Source: Henckelia pumila
Taxonomy: Eukaryota; Streptophyta; Magnoliopsida; Lamiales; Gesneriaceae
Direction: 5' to 3'
DNA length: 64,000 nucleotides
NCBI RefSeq assembly: GCF_033568475.1
Contig: NC_133123.1
Coordinates: forward strand, 150,365,753 to 150,429,752
In this document: piece by piece, positions 24,366 to 36,493 of the stretch
Position numbering within the stretch: position 1 is the stretch's first letter
How the letters are laid out: each line of letters starts with the position of its first letter
Notes under the pieces: model-generated
The model's database searches: none
Seen by the model: only the letters and a program-made list of their open reading frames with translations
What the model was told of the DNA's origin: nothing
Position numbers and translations under genes: made by a program

Positions 24366-25883
24366 TAGGGGTGGCAAATTTTACATAAATCCCGACCCAT
24401 CCCGAATCTCGATCCGTTCTCGTCCCGAATTTTTTCCGTCCCAAACTTTTTTCGACCCGAGTGGTCGGGATTTTTTTCGATCCGATCAATTTTGGGATCG
24501 GGATAGGCAACTATTTCCGACGAGATTTCCGACCCGATTCGAATATAAAAATAATATTTTTTAATTAAAAAAATAATTTTTTTAAATTTTATGTTTTAAT
24601 ATTAATGTTTTATAATTATATATCATATAATTTTTTTATATTTATCTTTTTTAATAATAACATTGAGTTATAAATTTTTATTTTGTTTTTTTTATTATTA
24701 TGAATAATTATAAGTTTTTTTTATTAATCAAGTAGTTGTTTTAGTTTATTTGTAATGCACTAAAAAATGTTTTAGTTTTTTAATGGTTATATATAAAGAA
24801 ATTTTAATTTATTTGTATTGTATTAAGAAATTGTTTGATTTTTTCATAATTTTTTTTAAAAAAAATATTTACATATATTTTTTTTAAAAAATATATAATT
24901 CGGGATTACCCTCTCCCGATCCAACGGGATCCCGACCAAACTGAAAGGAATATTTTATTCCTTAAAATCATCCTAATTGAAAAAGATTTTATTTAATATC
25001 TTTTGTCTTTCTTGGACATGAAGTAATTTTATATAAATTATTTATTTTCTTGAATAACTTGATTTGAGATATGATTAAGTTTATCATAATATTTATTATC
25101 TTAACTCTAATGATTTAATTTCATAATTACGTAGATTTGACTTGATCAAAAAGGAACAAGATCTAGAGAATCCTATGTCTACAAGGAAACATCTACAAGG
25201 AAGGATTCAAGTCTATATATTGAAGAGAGACAAATCAATTGAAAAGACGGATACATAGAGAGATCGTGAGATTTTTACAGAGAGCTTCATATACGTACGA
25301 GAGAACTGAAGATCTTCTGAAGACTCATCTCGGTTGTGATTGCTTGAAGCCGTGAAGAGCACTCGAAGATTGTTGATTAAAGAGTGTCTTCGTCTCACGT
25401 GTTTTGGCTTCAAGTTTTTCTTCAAGTTTTTCTCCTTACTTCGTTTTTATTATTTTATTTCACATAGAATTTTTAGGAGAACTTTTACTCTTTATTTTCT
25501 CACTTGTTTTGAGAAATTGAATTTTACAATAATCACTAGTGTTAGGGTTTGTAAAACTCTTTAAAATTTTTCTAGTGAAGTTTTGCCCTGAGGCATTGCA
25601 AGAGTATTTTATACTTTTGCTTAAATCATTTGAGACTATTTATTTGGTGGTTTGTTTATTTTATTTACGCTTTAATTATATTCCGCTGCAAATTACTCAA
25701 GGTGTTATAGTAGGTATTGTCAACACCTCAAACTGTTTATGTGCAACCTCAATTCCCTTACACAAACATTCGGGTCCCGACACTTCTCGGGTGCGGAATC
25801 GAAAAAAAAATATCTCAATTTCTATCAGGACGAAAATCGGATAATGAGGTTACAGGACGGATCCCGACCCGATTCCACCCCTA
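24366..25883. mobile_element. hAT-type MITE, CCCGA subterminal family (copy 2), carrying a solo LTR
   Basis: The ends are inverted repeats TAGGGGTGG / CCACCCCTA, flanked by a perfect 8-bp target duplication ATTAAAAT (24358-24365 and 25884-25891), diagnostic of hAT-type insertion. CCCGA/TCGGG motifs crowd both ends (24390-24545, 24900-24936 and 25768-25875). About 821 bp of the 1,518 bp is a solo LTR inserted later; the original element was about 690 bp. No transposase is encoded. Confidence 0.9.
24942..25762. mobile_element. Solo LTR inserted in the hAT MITE
   Basis: A sequence starting TG and ending CA is flanked by a perfect 5-bp target duplication CAAAC (24937-24941 and 25763-25767). It interrupts the GGGATCCCGA/CGGGTCCCGA palindromic part of the MITE. 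It has LTR-like features: TATATATTG near 25214 as a possible TATA region and a T-rich 3' half. No internal region remains, so it is a relic left by recombination between two LTRs. The superfamily is not assigned. It is younger than the MITE that holds it. Confidence 0.8.
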
Positions 25884-25891
25884 ATTAAAAT

Positions 25892-27260
25892 GGAGATTGG
25901 GGGTAAGCTCTAATATTATGTTTCGAGATGATTCTCTTGAATAAATAATTTTTTAGTATTTAATATTTTTATCCACCAACTTTTTGTATAACTTTATTGG
26001 ATCTCACCTATCTTATTTTAAAAACTTTTCTCTCTAACCTTTTCTCAACTAACTAATCTTATAGAAATTTCTCTCTTTTAACCTCTATTTTCTCAACTAA
26101 CTTCTCCAAATCTTTAGCTAAAATAGGGTAAATTTAATCTTATTTCGCATAACTTATAACTACTACAAAAAACATGTACTATTACATCGTAATATATACT
26201 TTTAAGATATTAAAATCTATAATGTTTTAAGTACAAACTTAATTTAATGATATTAAAATAACCAACTAAAAAAATCGATTTCAAATTGAGTATATATTTT
26301 ATTCCACATATGTCACATCTACATGTACAATATTTGTCAAGAAGCCCATTGAAATGCTTAAAAAAAAACAAAAGGCAGCCCCAGTGAAGTTAACAGCCCA
26401 GTGTATAGCGGAAGACCAAATGGATCAACACTTCAACAGGGCCTATAATCTATTCCAACACCTTCCAATTACTCCCCACGCATGGGCCTGCAACATTTAT
26501 AAAAAACACAAGCTTTTCAGGCCCAAACAATCAACCTCGTACAAAAATAAAAACAAAATTAAAGCAATTTCAGATTGAAAATTTCAATATATTCAATAGT
26601 CATTGCGGATTTGAAGAAGTGTCAAATGTGTTAGATAGTCGGGGTTAAGCCACCACATCATACTAAATGCTCCATCCTCTCTATTAGATAGTCCTATTTT
26701 TTTTTTCGATTATATAGTTTTATTTTTTTCTACACAAATTAAGCAAAATTATTAGAAAAACAAATTACAAACTTTCTATTTTATAGTTATTTAAAGTATT
26801 CAGAAATTGCACAATTTTCAAAATATAATTAATAAAAATATATTATTAAAGATTATATAGTCTTATTTTTTTTCTACACAAATTAAGCAAAATTATTAGA
26901 AAAACAAATTACAAACTTTCTATTTTATAGTTATTTAAAGTATTCAAATTATTAAATATAATATATAATATATGTGAAAAAAAACGTAAAGACGAATAAT
27001 GAAAAATAATGAAATAAGTGAGATGGTTGGCCACCACATCCCACATCCCACCTCCTAATTATAAGTAGTGACGGGCTATGGGCCAACCCAACAAAACAAG
27101 CTGATTTACATGTAATTATCTAAGTTCGCTCGTTCCGTCAACTAAAATAGATGGATGGATGGTATTTTCTCAACCTACCTTTTAGGCATGTCTCTGTCTG
27201 TCTGCCCCGTCTACAATGGATTGCGATGAATTACGTACAAACCCGTCCTCCTAAAGTGTT
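25892..27260. other. Intergenic, AT-rich with a local duplication
   Basis: No gene is supported. It holds the 95-bp duplication at 26708-26946. A motif near 26159 (ACTACAAAAAACA) faintly resembles CACTA ends but has no partner. Otherwise nothing is recognisable. Confidence 0.45.
26708..26946 (+). repeat. Direct duplication of about 95 bp
   Basis: 26708-26802 and 26851-26946 are nearly identical (one T/C change and one T-run length difference), 143 bp apart. Shared blocks include CTACACAAATTAAGCAAAAT and CTATTTTATAGTTATTTAAA. The near identity suggests a recent event. Confidence 0.9.
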
Positions 27261-27268
27261 AACACACC

Positions 27269-27681
27269 TAGGGGTGGTTCGGTACGATATACCGCATACC
27301 ATACCGAATACTACATATCGTACCGAAAATTTCGATATCGAAATTTACGATACCGATATCGTACCGAAATTTCGGTATACCGACACATTTTGGTATGACA
27401 TAAATCCATACCGATACCGTACTGAATATCGAAATTCGATACGATATCGATATGATACCGTGTATACCGATTTTTTATACTGTTTTTTTTTTTTAAAAAA
27501 AATATCGGTATACATGGTATCATACCGATACCGTGTATATCGATTTTTTTTCAATATACCGAAATACCAAAAATTCGAAAATCTTATACCGTTACCGATA
27601 CCGAAAATTTTGATATTTTCGGTTTTTTTTCGGTACGATAAAAACAGTACGACGGTATTTCGATATTTTTTGCCGGCCCTA
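27269..27681. mobile_element. hAT-type MITE, GGTATACCG family (copy 1)
   Basis: The element begins TAGGGGTGGTTCGGTAC and ends GCCGGCCCTA. Flanking 8-bp repeats AACACACC (27261-27268) and AACACATC (27682-27689) differ at one base. Both halves are packed with ACCGATA/TATCGGTA and GGTATACCG motifs that can form a long imperfect hairpin. Open frames here are only by-products of these repeats. Confidence 0.85.
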
Positions 27682-28000
27682 AACACATCTATGTGGATTT
27701 CAATTGCAAGTTCAGCTCCTTTCCTCTTAACTCCCAAATTTTAAATTCGGAATCCCGAACGGCTCATACTTCTTTAATTCACTTCAAGATCCAAATTTCA
27801 GACAAAGTATTCGAATTCAGCTCCTAGTTTACAATTCACATCTTCATACGAAGTCAAAATCTCAAATTTCAAATAAGATCCCAATCTCAAGACCGCGAGA
27901 CGATGGTTTAACATTCTCATCGACTTTGTCTCATATTCAATATTATATATTTCCAAATGTTTTAATAACAATTCTTTGTCTAAACTGTAAATGATTTAGA

Positions 28001-28140
28001 AACATTCTCTCTCGTCCCAAAAAAAAAATCAATTCCATCCCTTATTAGCTTATTTGCATTTATATATAATAATAAAATCAATTCCGTCCCTTAATTGAAT
28101 TATCCAACTTCCTCCGTCCCAAATATATTGGTCCTGTCTC
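28001..28140. mobile_element. Probable Stowaway-like MITE remnant
   Basis: CTTCCTCCGTCCCAAATAT (28108-28126) and CTCTCTCGTCCCAAA (28006-28020) resemble the CTCCCTCCGTCCCA ends of Stowaway MITEs, but both are in the same orientation and no TA-flanked pair of inverted ends is seen. It is therefore a fragment or rearranged piece. It lies just downstream of the last recognised exon of the small gene on the minus strand. Confidence 0.4.
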
Positions 28141-28199
28141 CAACACCGACATAAAACTTACAACAATGTTTAGATCGATAGGTGCTAATTAGCACGTAC

Positions 28200-28942
28200 C
28201 TGGCCAAAACATCGCCTCCGATGGGATTCGATATGGTCTCCGGGCGACCGGAGCCCTGGATATGGGCCACCTTCCTGAAAAACGACTGCTTCACGAACTT
28301 CTCGGCAGCCTCCGCCACGTTCTCCGGATCCGTCACCTCCGGCACCGTCTCCCGCCTCGACTTCCTCACGGACACGTTGGGAGCACGCCCCAGCTGATGC
28401 AGCGCCGTGTACGCCGCGAAACTCGCGGACAAAGTTATCATCCCCAGAGCCACGCACACCGGGAAAAAATCACCCTTTGGCAACCTTCTCATGCATACAT
28501 ATAATACCGTATATTAAAAAAAAAAAAAATACTTTCAAGAATTCACTGATAGATGTATATGTGTGTGTGTATATATTATATTTGATGATCGTACGTACTT
28601 GGATTTGATGAATCCCGGAGAAGGCTGTGCCAAATGGGGAGAATCAATAGAAAATGCTTTCAGTTTCGGGGAAGTGGAAGTGGCGAAACTCGACCTCCCT
28701 CGTAGCTCATTCGACATCAATTTCCAGTATGCCTGTAAGAAATTAAAAGGAAGTGAACTTGTATATACATCATTATATTCTTCCAAAGTTGAATGAAAGA
28801 AAAATGAAATTAAAGTGCAAGAAACTAAGGTATTGTTTTGAAGAGCTTGTTAGAAGCACGTTTCAATTTTTTTGTTAATAAAAATTGAAAATTTTAAAAA
28901 TTTTGTTAACGAACTGGTACTTACAGCAGTTCGATATGCCAT
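28200..28942 (-). CDS. B12D/MLRQ-like small mitochondrial protein, 3' end unresolved
   Basis: Three exons are supported: 28942-28925, 28732-28599 and 28484-28200, ending at a GTACGT donor in phase 2. They give about 145 residues. The N-terminus (MAYRTAAYWKLMSNELRGRS, then Ser/Ala/Lys-rich) looks like a mitochondrial presequence. It is followed by LPKGDFFPVCVALGM and a hydrophobic segment, then a soluble tail (APNVSVRKSRR). This pattern resembles the B12D/NDUFA4 (MLRQ) family of respiratory-chain accessory proteins, but the match is by eye. I could not find a last exon; reading through the donor adds 33 residues and a stop in MITE-like sequence. It lies between calnexin and the carrier, where Arabidopsis has a small gene (At5g07330) that may be the counterpart. 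Confidence 0.6.
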
Positions 28943-30381
28943 GATCGATCTTTCCAATATTTGGGGAAGATTGGAGGGCGATTTTATATAGTTGAAACTT
29001 TAGCTTGCAGGAGAGGGGTGTAATAATGGAGGATTGGAGATCATGCTGAGAAAAGGATAGGTGTCAAAAAGCTATGAGGACAGCGTTATTATGGAACACT
29101 CTTGAAGCCACACATACGTTCTCACATATTCTAACCTCCTTTAACCTTCTCTTTAATTTTTTTATTTTTATTTTTACTTTTTCTTGAAAACATAAAAAAA
29201 TTCTTATAATCATGTAGAAGTTGTGTATGTGTAGTTTTTATACATTATTATATTATTATATTTTATTTATGAAGTGAAAATTCGTAATCGTTATTTTTGG
29301 TGTGTATTAGGTAAATTTTCGTACTAATGTAATAGTTTGTAAATTACGTTAGCTAGGTAAACCACACTAGGCAAGCCCCGTGTGACAGGCTATATAGTCC
29401 AAGAAGGTGTTGGTAGGGAAAATCGAACTCCCGACCTTTGGTCAATAGTTCACCTACTCCATCAACTTAAACACCCCTTTAAAACCTTTTTTTCTATACT
29501 CTTATAAGAATTTAGGGATGTTTTATAAGATGACATGGTTTTTTTCTATGGTCAAGTCGATATATTTTTATGTTGGTATCATATGAATTAAATAAGACAG
29601 TATCAATGTTAAATAAGTAACATTCAATAAATTCGGTGATTTTTGGATAAAAAAATATTTTTTTTTCAAAAAACAAACCATTACTAAAGTCTAAATGAAA
29701 ACTTCTTTCAAAAAAAAAAAAAGTCTAAATGAAATCTAAGTTTTACAAGTGACAAAACTAAAACAGACTAAAATCGTAATTTTTTTATTTAAAAAAAAAG
29801 GCCGAAATCAGTATATTAATTTTTTCTTGTATGTATAAAAATAAAAACACACTAAATAGGTTAATAAATTATCTTTAGTGCCATGACTTCTCCTCTTGGA
29901 GGCATTTGAATCGAACTAATTTTAAGAATGTCGAGAACAGTTAATCTTGAACATACTACAAAATCTCCTGTTTTTTTCTTTGAGCTTTACCCATACAAAC
30001 TTGATGCATTGTTCAACTATTTTGTTCCATATTTCTAATACACACATACCATCACAGGAAAATTCAACAGTATATTATTAATATAGCAAAAATTTGACAA
30101 TTCCGTGGGTTTGGTATTCGTTGTGCACATATATACCTGTGGCAAAAGTTTACAACAATCACCTAGTATCACTCAACATAGAGGCACATTGTGAAACATC
30201 CTTAAGTCTCTCGACTAGTTAGCAAGTCAATCCCTTGTAGATAACTCCCAAGTATGGGTAGTTATCTCAAGCAAGAATCAAAATCTAGAGTATAATCCCA
30301 AGAATGACTGATCGCCAGTTTTACAAAATAAATTTTATTTTATCGTCATCATCGACTCCGTTTTCGCCGCTGTCTAGCCAC
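28943..30381. other. Intergenic between the small gene and the ATP-Mg/Pi carrier
   Basis: Contains the promoter of the small gene (28943-29100), a SINE copy at 29283-29477, and AT-rich DNA with T and A runs. The 3' UTR of the carrier gene probably occupies about 30150-30381. No other gene is supported. Confidence 0.5.
29283..29477 (-). mobile_element. tRNA-derived SINE, copy 1
   Basis: On the minus strand the segment starts GGGGTGTTTAAGTTGATGGAG, with an A-box-like region and a B-box-like GGGAGTTCGATTTTCC, followed by a body shared with 40573-40771 (GCCTGTCACACGGGGCTTG versus GCCTGTCACACAGGACTTG). The two copies are roughly 80% alike by eye. No clear target duplication remains around this copy, so it is the older one. 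Confidence 0.75.
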
Positions 30382-33300
30382 CTAATCAAGATCCAGGCTC
30401 TTCTTCATGGCTTCGTAAACCAGATATGTGATGCTGGCTGATGGTATGACCTTGAGAAGATTCGGAAAAAGACCTTTGTAGAAGCCCCAGAAACCTTCAA
30501 CCCGATATGTTTTCAAGAATACGCCAGACATGGTATTGTCGGCCGCGCCTTTGCTGGCACGATAAGCTTGCATTCTGGAAAATAATTTATCAAACAAGGT
30601 ATGTTTTTTTATGCATTTCTCGCCTATGGACAAATGGGGTGATGGTTTGTGTGCATTACCTTGTTCTTACAACCTGTAGTGGGTAAACGCAGGTTGCTCC
30701 AAGGGCTCCTGAAATTGTCCCACAACTGAGTTGCACAAGAGGGCCAGGTTCTGCATGATATTTAAATTTTTAACCATTTCAGTAATCGTGATGCATCTGA
30801 GGAAACAAAGATTTAACGCGGTATAATCAACTAGAAAAGAAGTGGCTAGCAACATACCACCATCCTGAAGAATATATTTTCTGGACATGTCTTTCAAGGT
30901 CTCATAGGCAGCTAAGTCGATTCCTGCATAAGGAATAATTCCAAGAAGAGACGGGATCAATCCTCTATACAAGGCTCGAGGTCCCTCCTGAATCCAAATA
31001 TCTTTTGATAATTTCGCAATATTTGGAACAGTCCCACTTTCACAAACAAAAGTTTGTAACCGTGTTTTGACGAGATCCATTGGGTAGATGGACGTTTGTG
31101 CCACAGCTCCAGCCAACCCACCAGCAACAAGTCGACCTGCAGTTCCTACGTCCCCGTTTGCATCTCCAATGAAGGTCTTCAACTTTTCGTATGTGTAAAA
31201 CTTGATGGCACTTTCAGGTGCAACCTTCAAAACATTTAACCCATTACCCCGGAAAAAACCTAAAAGGCCACCTTCCTTCCATATGTTTTGAACTGCAGGA
31301 ACGATTGAAGCACGTGTAGTTTGAACTTGTAAAACAACCTTAAGGCGATCAAGTGGTGCCGTTGCGGTACGAGAAGTGGCTCCAGCTACCCCTCCCGCAA
31401 TTAAATACTTGGTGGCATCAACATGCTTGCTGATGCCTTCAGGAATTACAGCATGTTCACCAATATCTACAAGATACACCCTTTCAAAGTATCGATATAT
31501 GTTTTCTATGGTAGCTTCGTGTGGATAAAGCAGAAGAAAATCTCTCCATTCTTCGAAAGTTATAATTCCATTATTGTCCTTGTCAACGTGCTCAACAAAA
31601 CTTGCAAGTTCATCATCATCAAGTTCTATCCCTGCAAAAACAAGCTGCCATGGCTTATAAGATGAAAACAATCCAAAAATATTCAAGAAATCAGAACTAC
31701 AAAAGAATTCATCAAAGAGCTGAAACAAGACATCTCACAAGCATTAAGAAAATTCTCAACTTCAAATGCTAATCAAGCAAGAAATCAATAACAACAAAAT
31801 TACTGAGTAAAAACAGCATTAACCAATAAACAGCCATCCATGAGATATGGACTAACTTTATCATTCAAAGACTAGTACAGGGAATATAATAATTAGTTTA
31901 AAAAGGTCAAAGTATAAACATATGAAGGAGATATTAATCACTTGTTATAACTGCATTACAAGGTTCCCTACTTAACAATGGGAAAAAATTAAGAACCATT
32001 CTATGTGATATATAGATGAGCATAATTATTAAAAGCCCATAATGCAGGCACCTAGGCTCAAAGCTCAGCCCTTGCACCTCCATACAATCCAATGACAGAC
32101 CTCAACCATAAAGCTGAAGCCATGGCGCTCTTTTAAGACTCAAGAGCGCCTTATTTGTAAGCTTAGCAAATCCGAAATGGAATGCAAGATAAAGTCTATT
32201 CATATACGCTAATAGACTAAAGATTTAATTTTAATGGTGTTTTGCTAAAGTTTACTTGATAAAATTCTTACAAATAATAGATTCTATAAAATTATTCCTT
32301 TTAGCACTCCGCTTCAATATGCGGCACGTCTTGCCTTGAACTTTGCACCTAAACTCTGCGATATCTATGATCCTTAATGCGACTCACGCTTCCAATACAT
32401 GTGTAAAAAAGACAACAAGAGCACAGACAGCATGTGAATTCTGCCAGAAAGCAAGAAAAAAAAATGGAAAGGAACAAGGCATCCGATGACATGTACTCCC
32501 ATCAAACGCAGGGGAAAGAAAAAGGTATTGAAATGTAGTGTCTTACCTGGATTTGAGAGAAAAGAAAGAAATATAATATGCGCAAATGCAGACTATTAAT
32601 CCTATCTAATAGTTCGTGATAGAGGCTTGTTTCATTATTGACGCCACAAGTCCACCATAAGAAAAGTGTTTCAACAAATCTATGGTGCCAAGCTCCCAAA
32701 CCAGGACGAGGAGGATTCTGGTCAGCACAACATAAATTAGACCATTGGGAAAAGAAAAAAAAAAAAAAGAAGCCAAATCTGCATCAGCGCACTAACAATA
32801 TGTCTAAATTAGTGAACAAGACAAAAAGCTAGCATATTATAAATTTATAACCCAAGATCATCTTGAGTTAGCAATGTCTATGATGTTGAAGTGGCATTGT
32901 GCAAGCAGTAGAACTTCATAATTGCTATAATAGAACACATGCCTCTGCTTCTATGACTGACATTTTTACACAAAGATCGCATTAAGGATCAATGCGTATA
33001 TTCAACAAAGAGAATAGCTGAATATGGATACGCCAATCACTCAGGAAAACCACTCAGATCACTTCTAACGAAGAGACCTTTCAAGAAGTAATGTCAGCAA
33101 GTTCATACTTTTACATGCCGTTATAAAATAATTTCACTCTTTACTGTTCTATATCTAAATCACAAACCAGGAGATACAAATTTTCAAATGCAATCAATCA
33201 TATTCAGTACATAAAAAAAGGTGCAAAAAACCACAATAGAGACAATATATTTACCAGCCTTGACTAGAGCGTCCCACAACTCCTCAGGTAGAATACATCC

Positions 33301-33723
33301 ATTGTGCTCCACATCAATCGCCTGAAAAATCCTGTACAATTCCAGCTCCTTATCATCCATATACTTTCTAAACTCCTGATAATCGACCCTCCCATCCTGA
33401 TTCGCGTCGCAGACCTCGATCAGCTCCTTGGCGAACTTGTAATCCGCCGGGATTTGCATTGCCGAGAGCCCCTTCTCGATTTGGGCATAATCCAAATACC
33501 CCACATTATTGGTGTCGAAGAAACCGAACAAAGTCCGGATTCTCGAGTCCCGCTCCTCCTTGGTCTCCCTCAAGGCGGACAGCACATGATCCAGCGACAC
33601 GGGCCCGGGTTTCGCGACCGGGTTGCAGGGTCCGCGGCGGTTTTTCTGGTCCTTCTGCCCCGTATCCATAGTTGCTGCAGCTGATTCCTGTGAATTCGCA
33701 TTCCTCGACACTACCCCAGACAT
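30382..33723 (-). CDS. APC: Ca2+-dependent mitochondrial ATP-Mg/Pi carrier (APC/SCaMC)
   Basis: Four exons join in frame: 33723-33255, 31631-30858, 30750-30660, 30574-30382, giving about 508 residues, slightly longer than Arabidopsis APC1-3. Family members exchange ATP-Mg (or ADP) for phosphate across the inner mitochondrial membrane when cytosolic Ca2+ rises. The N-terminal half has EF-hand loops: [27 protein letters not shown], a degenerate [13 protein letters not shown], and [13 protein letters not shown]. The C-terminal half has three mitochondrial-carrier repeats with signatures [20 protein letters not shown] and [10 protein letters not shown]. The 1.6 kb first intron falls between EF-hands 3 and 4. 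ATG 33723 is the first Met; the N-terminal 45 residues are Pro/Ser/Lys-rich and variable in the family. Confidence 0.95.
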
Positions 33724-34382
33724 AAATGATCTCTACAAAAAGGAACTGGCACAGAGGTAACAAAATCAAGGGATTTTTCCTCACTGCATGCTTCAAGAAA
33801 ATTTGGTGTTCTTCAGATCTGTGGAGCGAGCTGTGTTGCCTGCGTGATGTGTGTGTTAAAGTGAAGATTGGGTTTGATAATGGAGAAGGAAAGGAGAATA
33901 TTTGGAGAGGATCTTCTTGAAGGAAGACCCGAGAAAGTGACCCGGATTGCTATTTGGAGCTCCGTTTTTATGGAGAGGCGAATGGTATCAGAAGTCATAA
34001 CAAGCGTGGCTATTACGTGGACACTTTGAATTCTCAAATATATATTTTTATATTATATTACGTGAAATCAAACATAATAATAACTTTCGGTGACACGTTC
34101 ATTTTTCGTAACATATTATTATTTTCCGATATTACGTTAATATTTCGACAAAAAAAATATTAAAAGAGAAAATAGATAGAGCTTAGTGGATCGTGGCTGT
34201 AAATTGTCGATAATATAATCAAAACTAAAAATAGGCAATAGCATATATAAGCTAAAAATATAATTTTCCATATTACTCTATATTATATTCTTATTTCACC
34301 CTTTTCCGAGTATATAAGATTTGATCTTATATTATATAATTAGCATAATTTTAATAAATTGGGTTTAAAAATAATTTTCTAT

Positions 34383-34445
34383 AAGCTTCTAGTGGTAAAA
34401 GTCTTGGCCTCCAAAATAAAGCTTTTGGGGGTTCAAACACGTTTG
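34383..34445 (+). mobile_element. Possible tRNA-derived SINE head
   Basis: AAGCTTCTAGTGGTAAAAG resembles a tRNA A box and GGGGGTTCAAACAC a B box, 30-35 bases apart, as in tRNA-derived SINEs. The body beyond about 34490 (T-rich) is unassigned and differs from the SINE at 29283 and 40573. A relic at best. Confidence 0.35.
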
Positions 34446-34952
34446 AAAAAATGGGTATCGAACCTGATCAGTCTTGCTTTTTCTTTTCAGCTTTTTTTTC
34501 CCCTTTTTTTTTTACAATTTTTTTTTTCCATGACGTTAATGTGTTTAGTATCGTATACAAATCTTGTGCCTAATATTACTATTATGTGGGGATATTAGAT
34601 ACATGAGTCATGAAATGACATTTCAGTTCCTTTTCTATTTATACACACATATATAATTATATATATATATATGCATATATATCACAATAATGATTAATGA
34701 GTAATAAAATGGTAAGAAAAAGACATGTAAAGAAAAGTATTTCCCCCAAACATTTATATATATATATACAAATACATGTTATTATTTGCTAAATCATGCA
34801 AATTTTTAAAAAGAGTGTTTCATGCTACTTTTCTGGTAGTACCCAAAAAAGTAGATTTAATTGCCATTTTTCACTTAAAATATTCATACGAACATTTCGT
34901 TGGGAAAAAACAATCTCATCTGAAGAGCTCAAATGATCTCATACTTTTACGC

Positions 34953-34953
<1 letters not shown>

Positions 34954-35001
<48 letters not shown>
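34954..35001 (+). repeat. (ATA)16 microsatellite
   Basis: A pure run of about 16 ATA units with no coding context. It accounts for an Asn run in a spurious reading frame. Confidence 0.95.
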
Positions 35002-35470
35002 TTGACAACAAATCTTTTATGACATATTTAGCATTTTCTTACAGAAATTCTTTTTAAAAATAAAATATTACGCTTTCCACTATCGAGCATCTATTTTAAA
35101 TTTCATACATTGCACGTCATCAACTTAGTAAACATCAAACATAAAAAATAAAAATAAAAAATTTGGATCCAATAATTAATATGCGTGTGTGTCATTTGCT
35201 CTTTCACAATTGAGGAGGTGGTGGCAATTGAACAACACGTGTACTTTTATTAAATTATTATCAGGCATTCCCTTAGAGACCTCACACTAGTCGATGTGAC
35301 AAGCCTTTCCAATAATTATTATAAGAACTTCTCAAACAAAGAAAATTATTTCTTTATAATTAATTAGTTGAAAAAAAATTAAAACCCATTTAAATACTGG
35401 TTGATATTTAACCATCTTTTATAATGTCACGTCTTGATTCGAGGATTTGGGAAAGAGAGCAATAATCTTT

Positions 35471-35810
35471 TGGGATGAGTTCATGCTTTCCTTCGGGTAA
35501 CCTATTCGTTAGGCAATTGGACGGTGCAGATTAATTGATTTGATATATAAATTGATCTGCTACCATTGATGTTGGCAGATGGGCAATATCCATTTATCAG
35601 CATCGACTCATCCAATCTTTTGAGTACATTGTTTTATTCACACATTTGTTTTTTTGGGATAAGTTCATATTGTCCTTCGGATAGCCTACCAAAAAGATTG
35701 AACGGTGAAAATCAATTGATTTAATCTGCAAATTGATCTGATGTTGACAGATGAACAGTATCTATCTGCCATCGACTCATCTAATCTTTTGAGTATATTG
35801 TTTTATTCAA
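35471..35810 (+). repeat. Imperfect direct repeat, units of about 160-170 bp
   Basis: 35471-35640 and 35655-35810 share TTCCTTCGGGTAAC/TCCTTCGGATAGC, GAACGGTG-type, AATTGATTTRAT, ATTGATCTG, CATCGACTCATC and CTTTTGAGTAYATTGTTTTA blocks in the same order. No terminal inverted repeats or coding potential were seen. Confidence 0.85.
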
Positions 35811-36127
35811 AATTTCAAACTTTTGTTTCTTTAATGCATGCGGAAAGAGTCAAGGATGGAACAAAGGTCAATGGTTAATTATTTGCCTCAAAAAAAAATT
35901 GGAGCACATTTTACTCGCAAAATGGTCTCACTGTGTTAAAAATGAAAATGTGTACTTGATCTTAAATTAGTATGACTTATATCCTACAATAGTTGAAATA
36001 CCGATATTTATGATTTATCATATTGTGTGCTAATATTAAATTAAAAATTAATAAAGATGTTTATTGCACATGCCGAGCGGGATATGACTTATGAGTAAAT
36101 TATATTAATTATCAATGGTTTTGTAAT

Positions 36128-36493
36128 CTTTACTATATAATAATAACAGATAACACGTAGAAAAATCATTTTTGGTAATTTTAATGAGTTTTCAAATATA
36201 TTATTGATTATCTCTTTATAAAATAGTTAATTAGTCATTACTTTTGTTACTATCTCTTTCAGTTTTTTTTCTTTAAAAAAACCTACATCAATTAACTACT
36301 CCAATAGGCGTTAACTCCAATTATCCTCATTGCTTTTCATCATATTTTTTATTTGAATTCTATTTTTTATTTTTGATATGATATTTTTTCAAATAACATG
36401 TTGATCATAAGTAAAAAAAATTCAGAAAGATAAAAAATAAGAAAATGATAAAATATTTTGTTATACACGCAACTCATGTGTCACATTTATTAG
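36128..36493 (+). mobile_element. Possible decayed Helitron
   Basis: Starts TCTTTACTATATAATAATA and ends near ACACGCAACTCATGTGT...TTATTAG followed by T. The ACACGCAA...TGTGT part is a weak hairpin as found just before Helitron 3' ends; the CTRR terminus appears as TTAG. Non-coding. Confidence 0.3.

Noticed and set aside
26159-26175. ACTACAAAAAACA resembling CACTA transposon ends
   Set aside because: No partner end or target duplication was found.
27151-27744. Frame of 197 residues rich in Tyr and Arg
   Set aside because: It is produced by the ATACCG/CGGTAT repeats of a hAT MITE, not by a gene.
33304-33684. Plus-strand frames of 126 and 70 residues
   Set aside because: They are antisense to the EF-hand exon of the ATP-Mg/Pi carrier.
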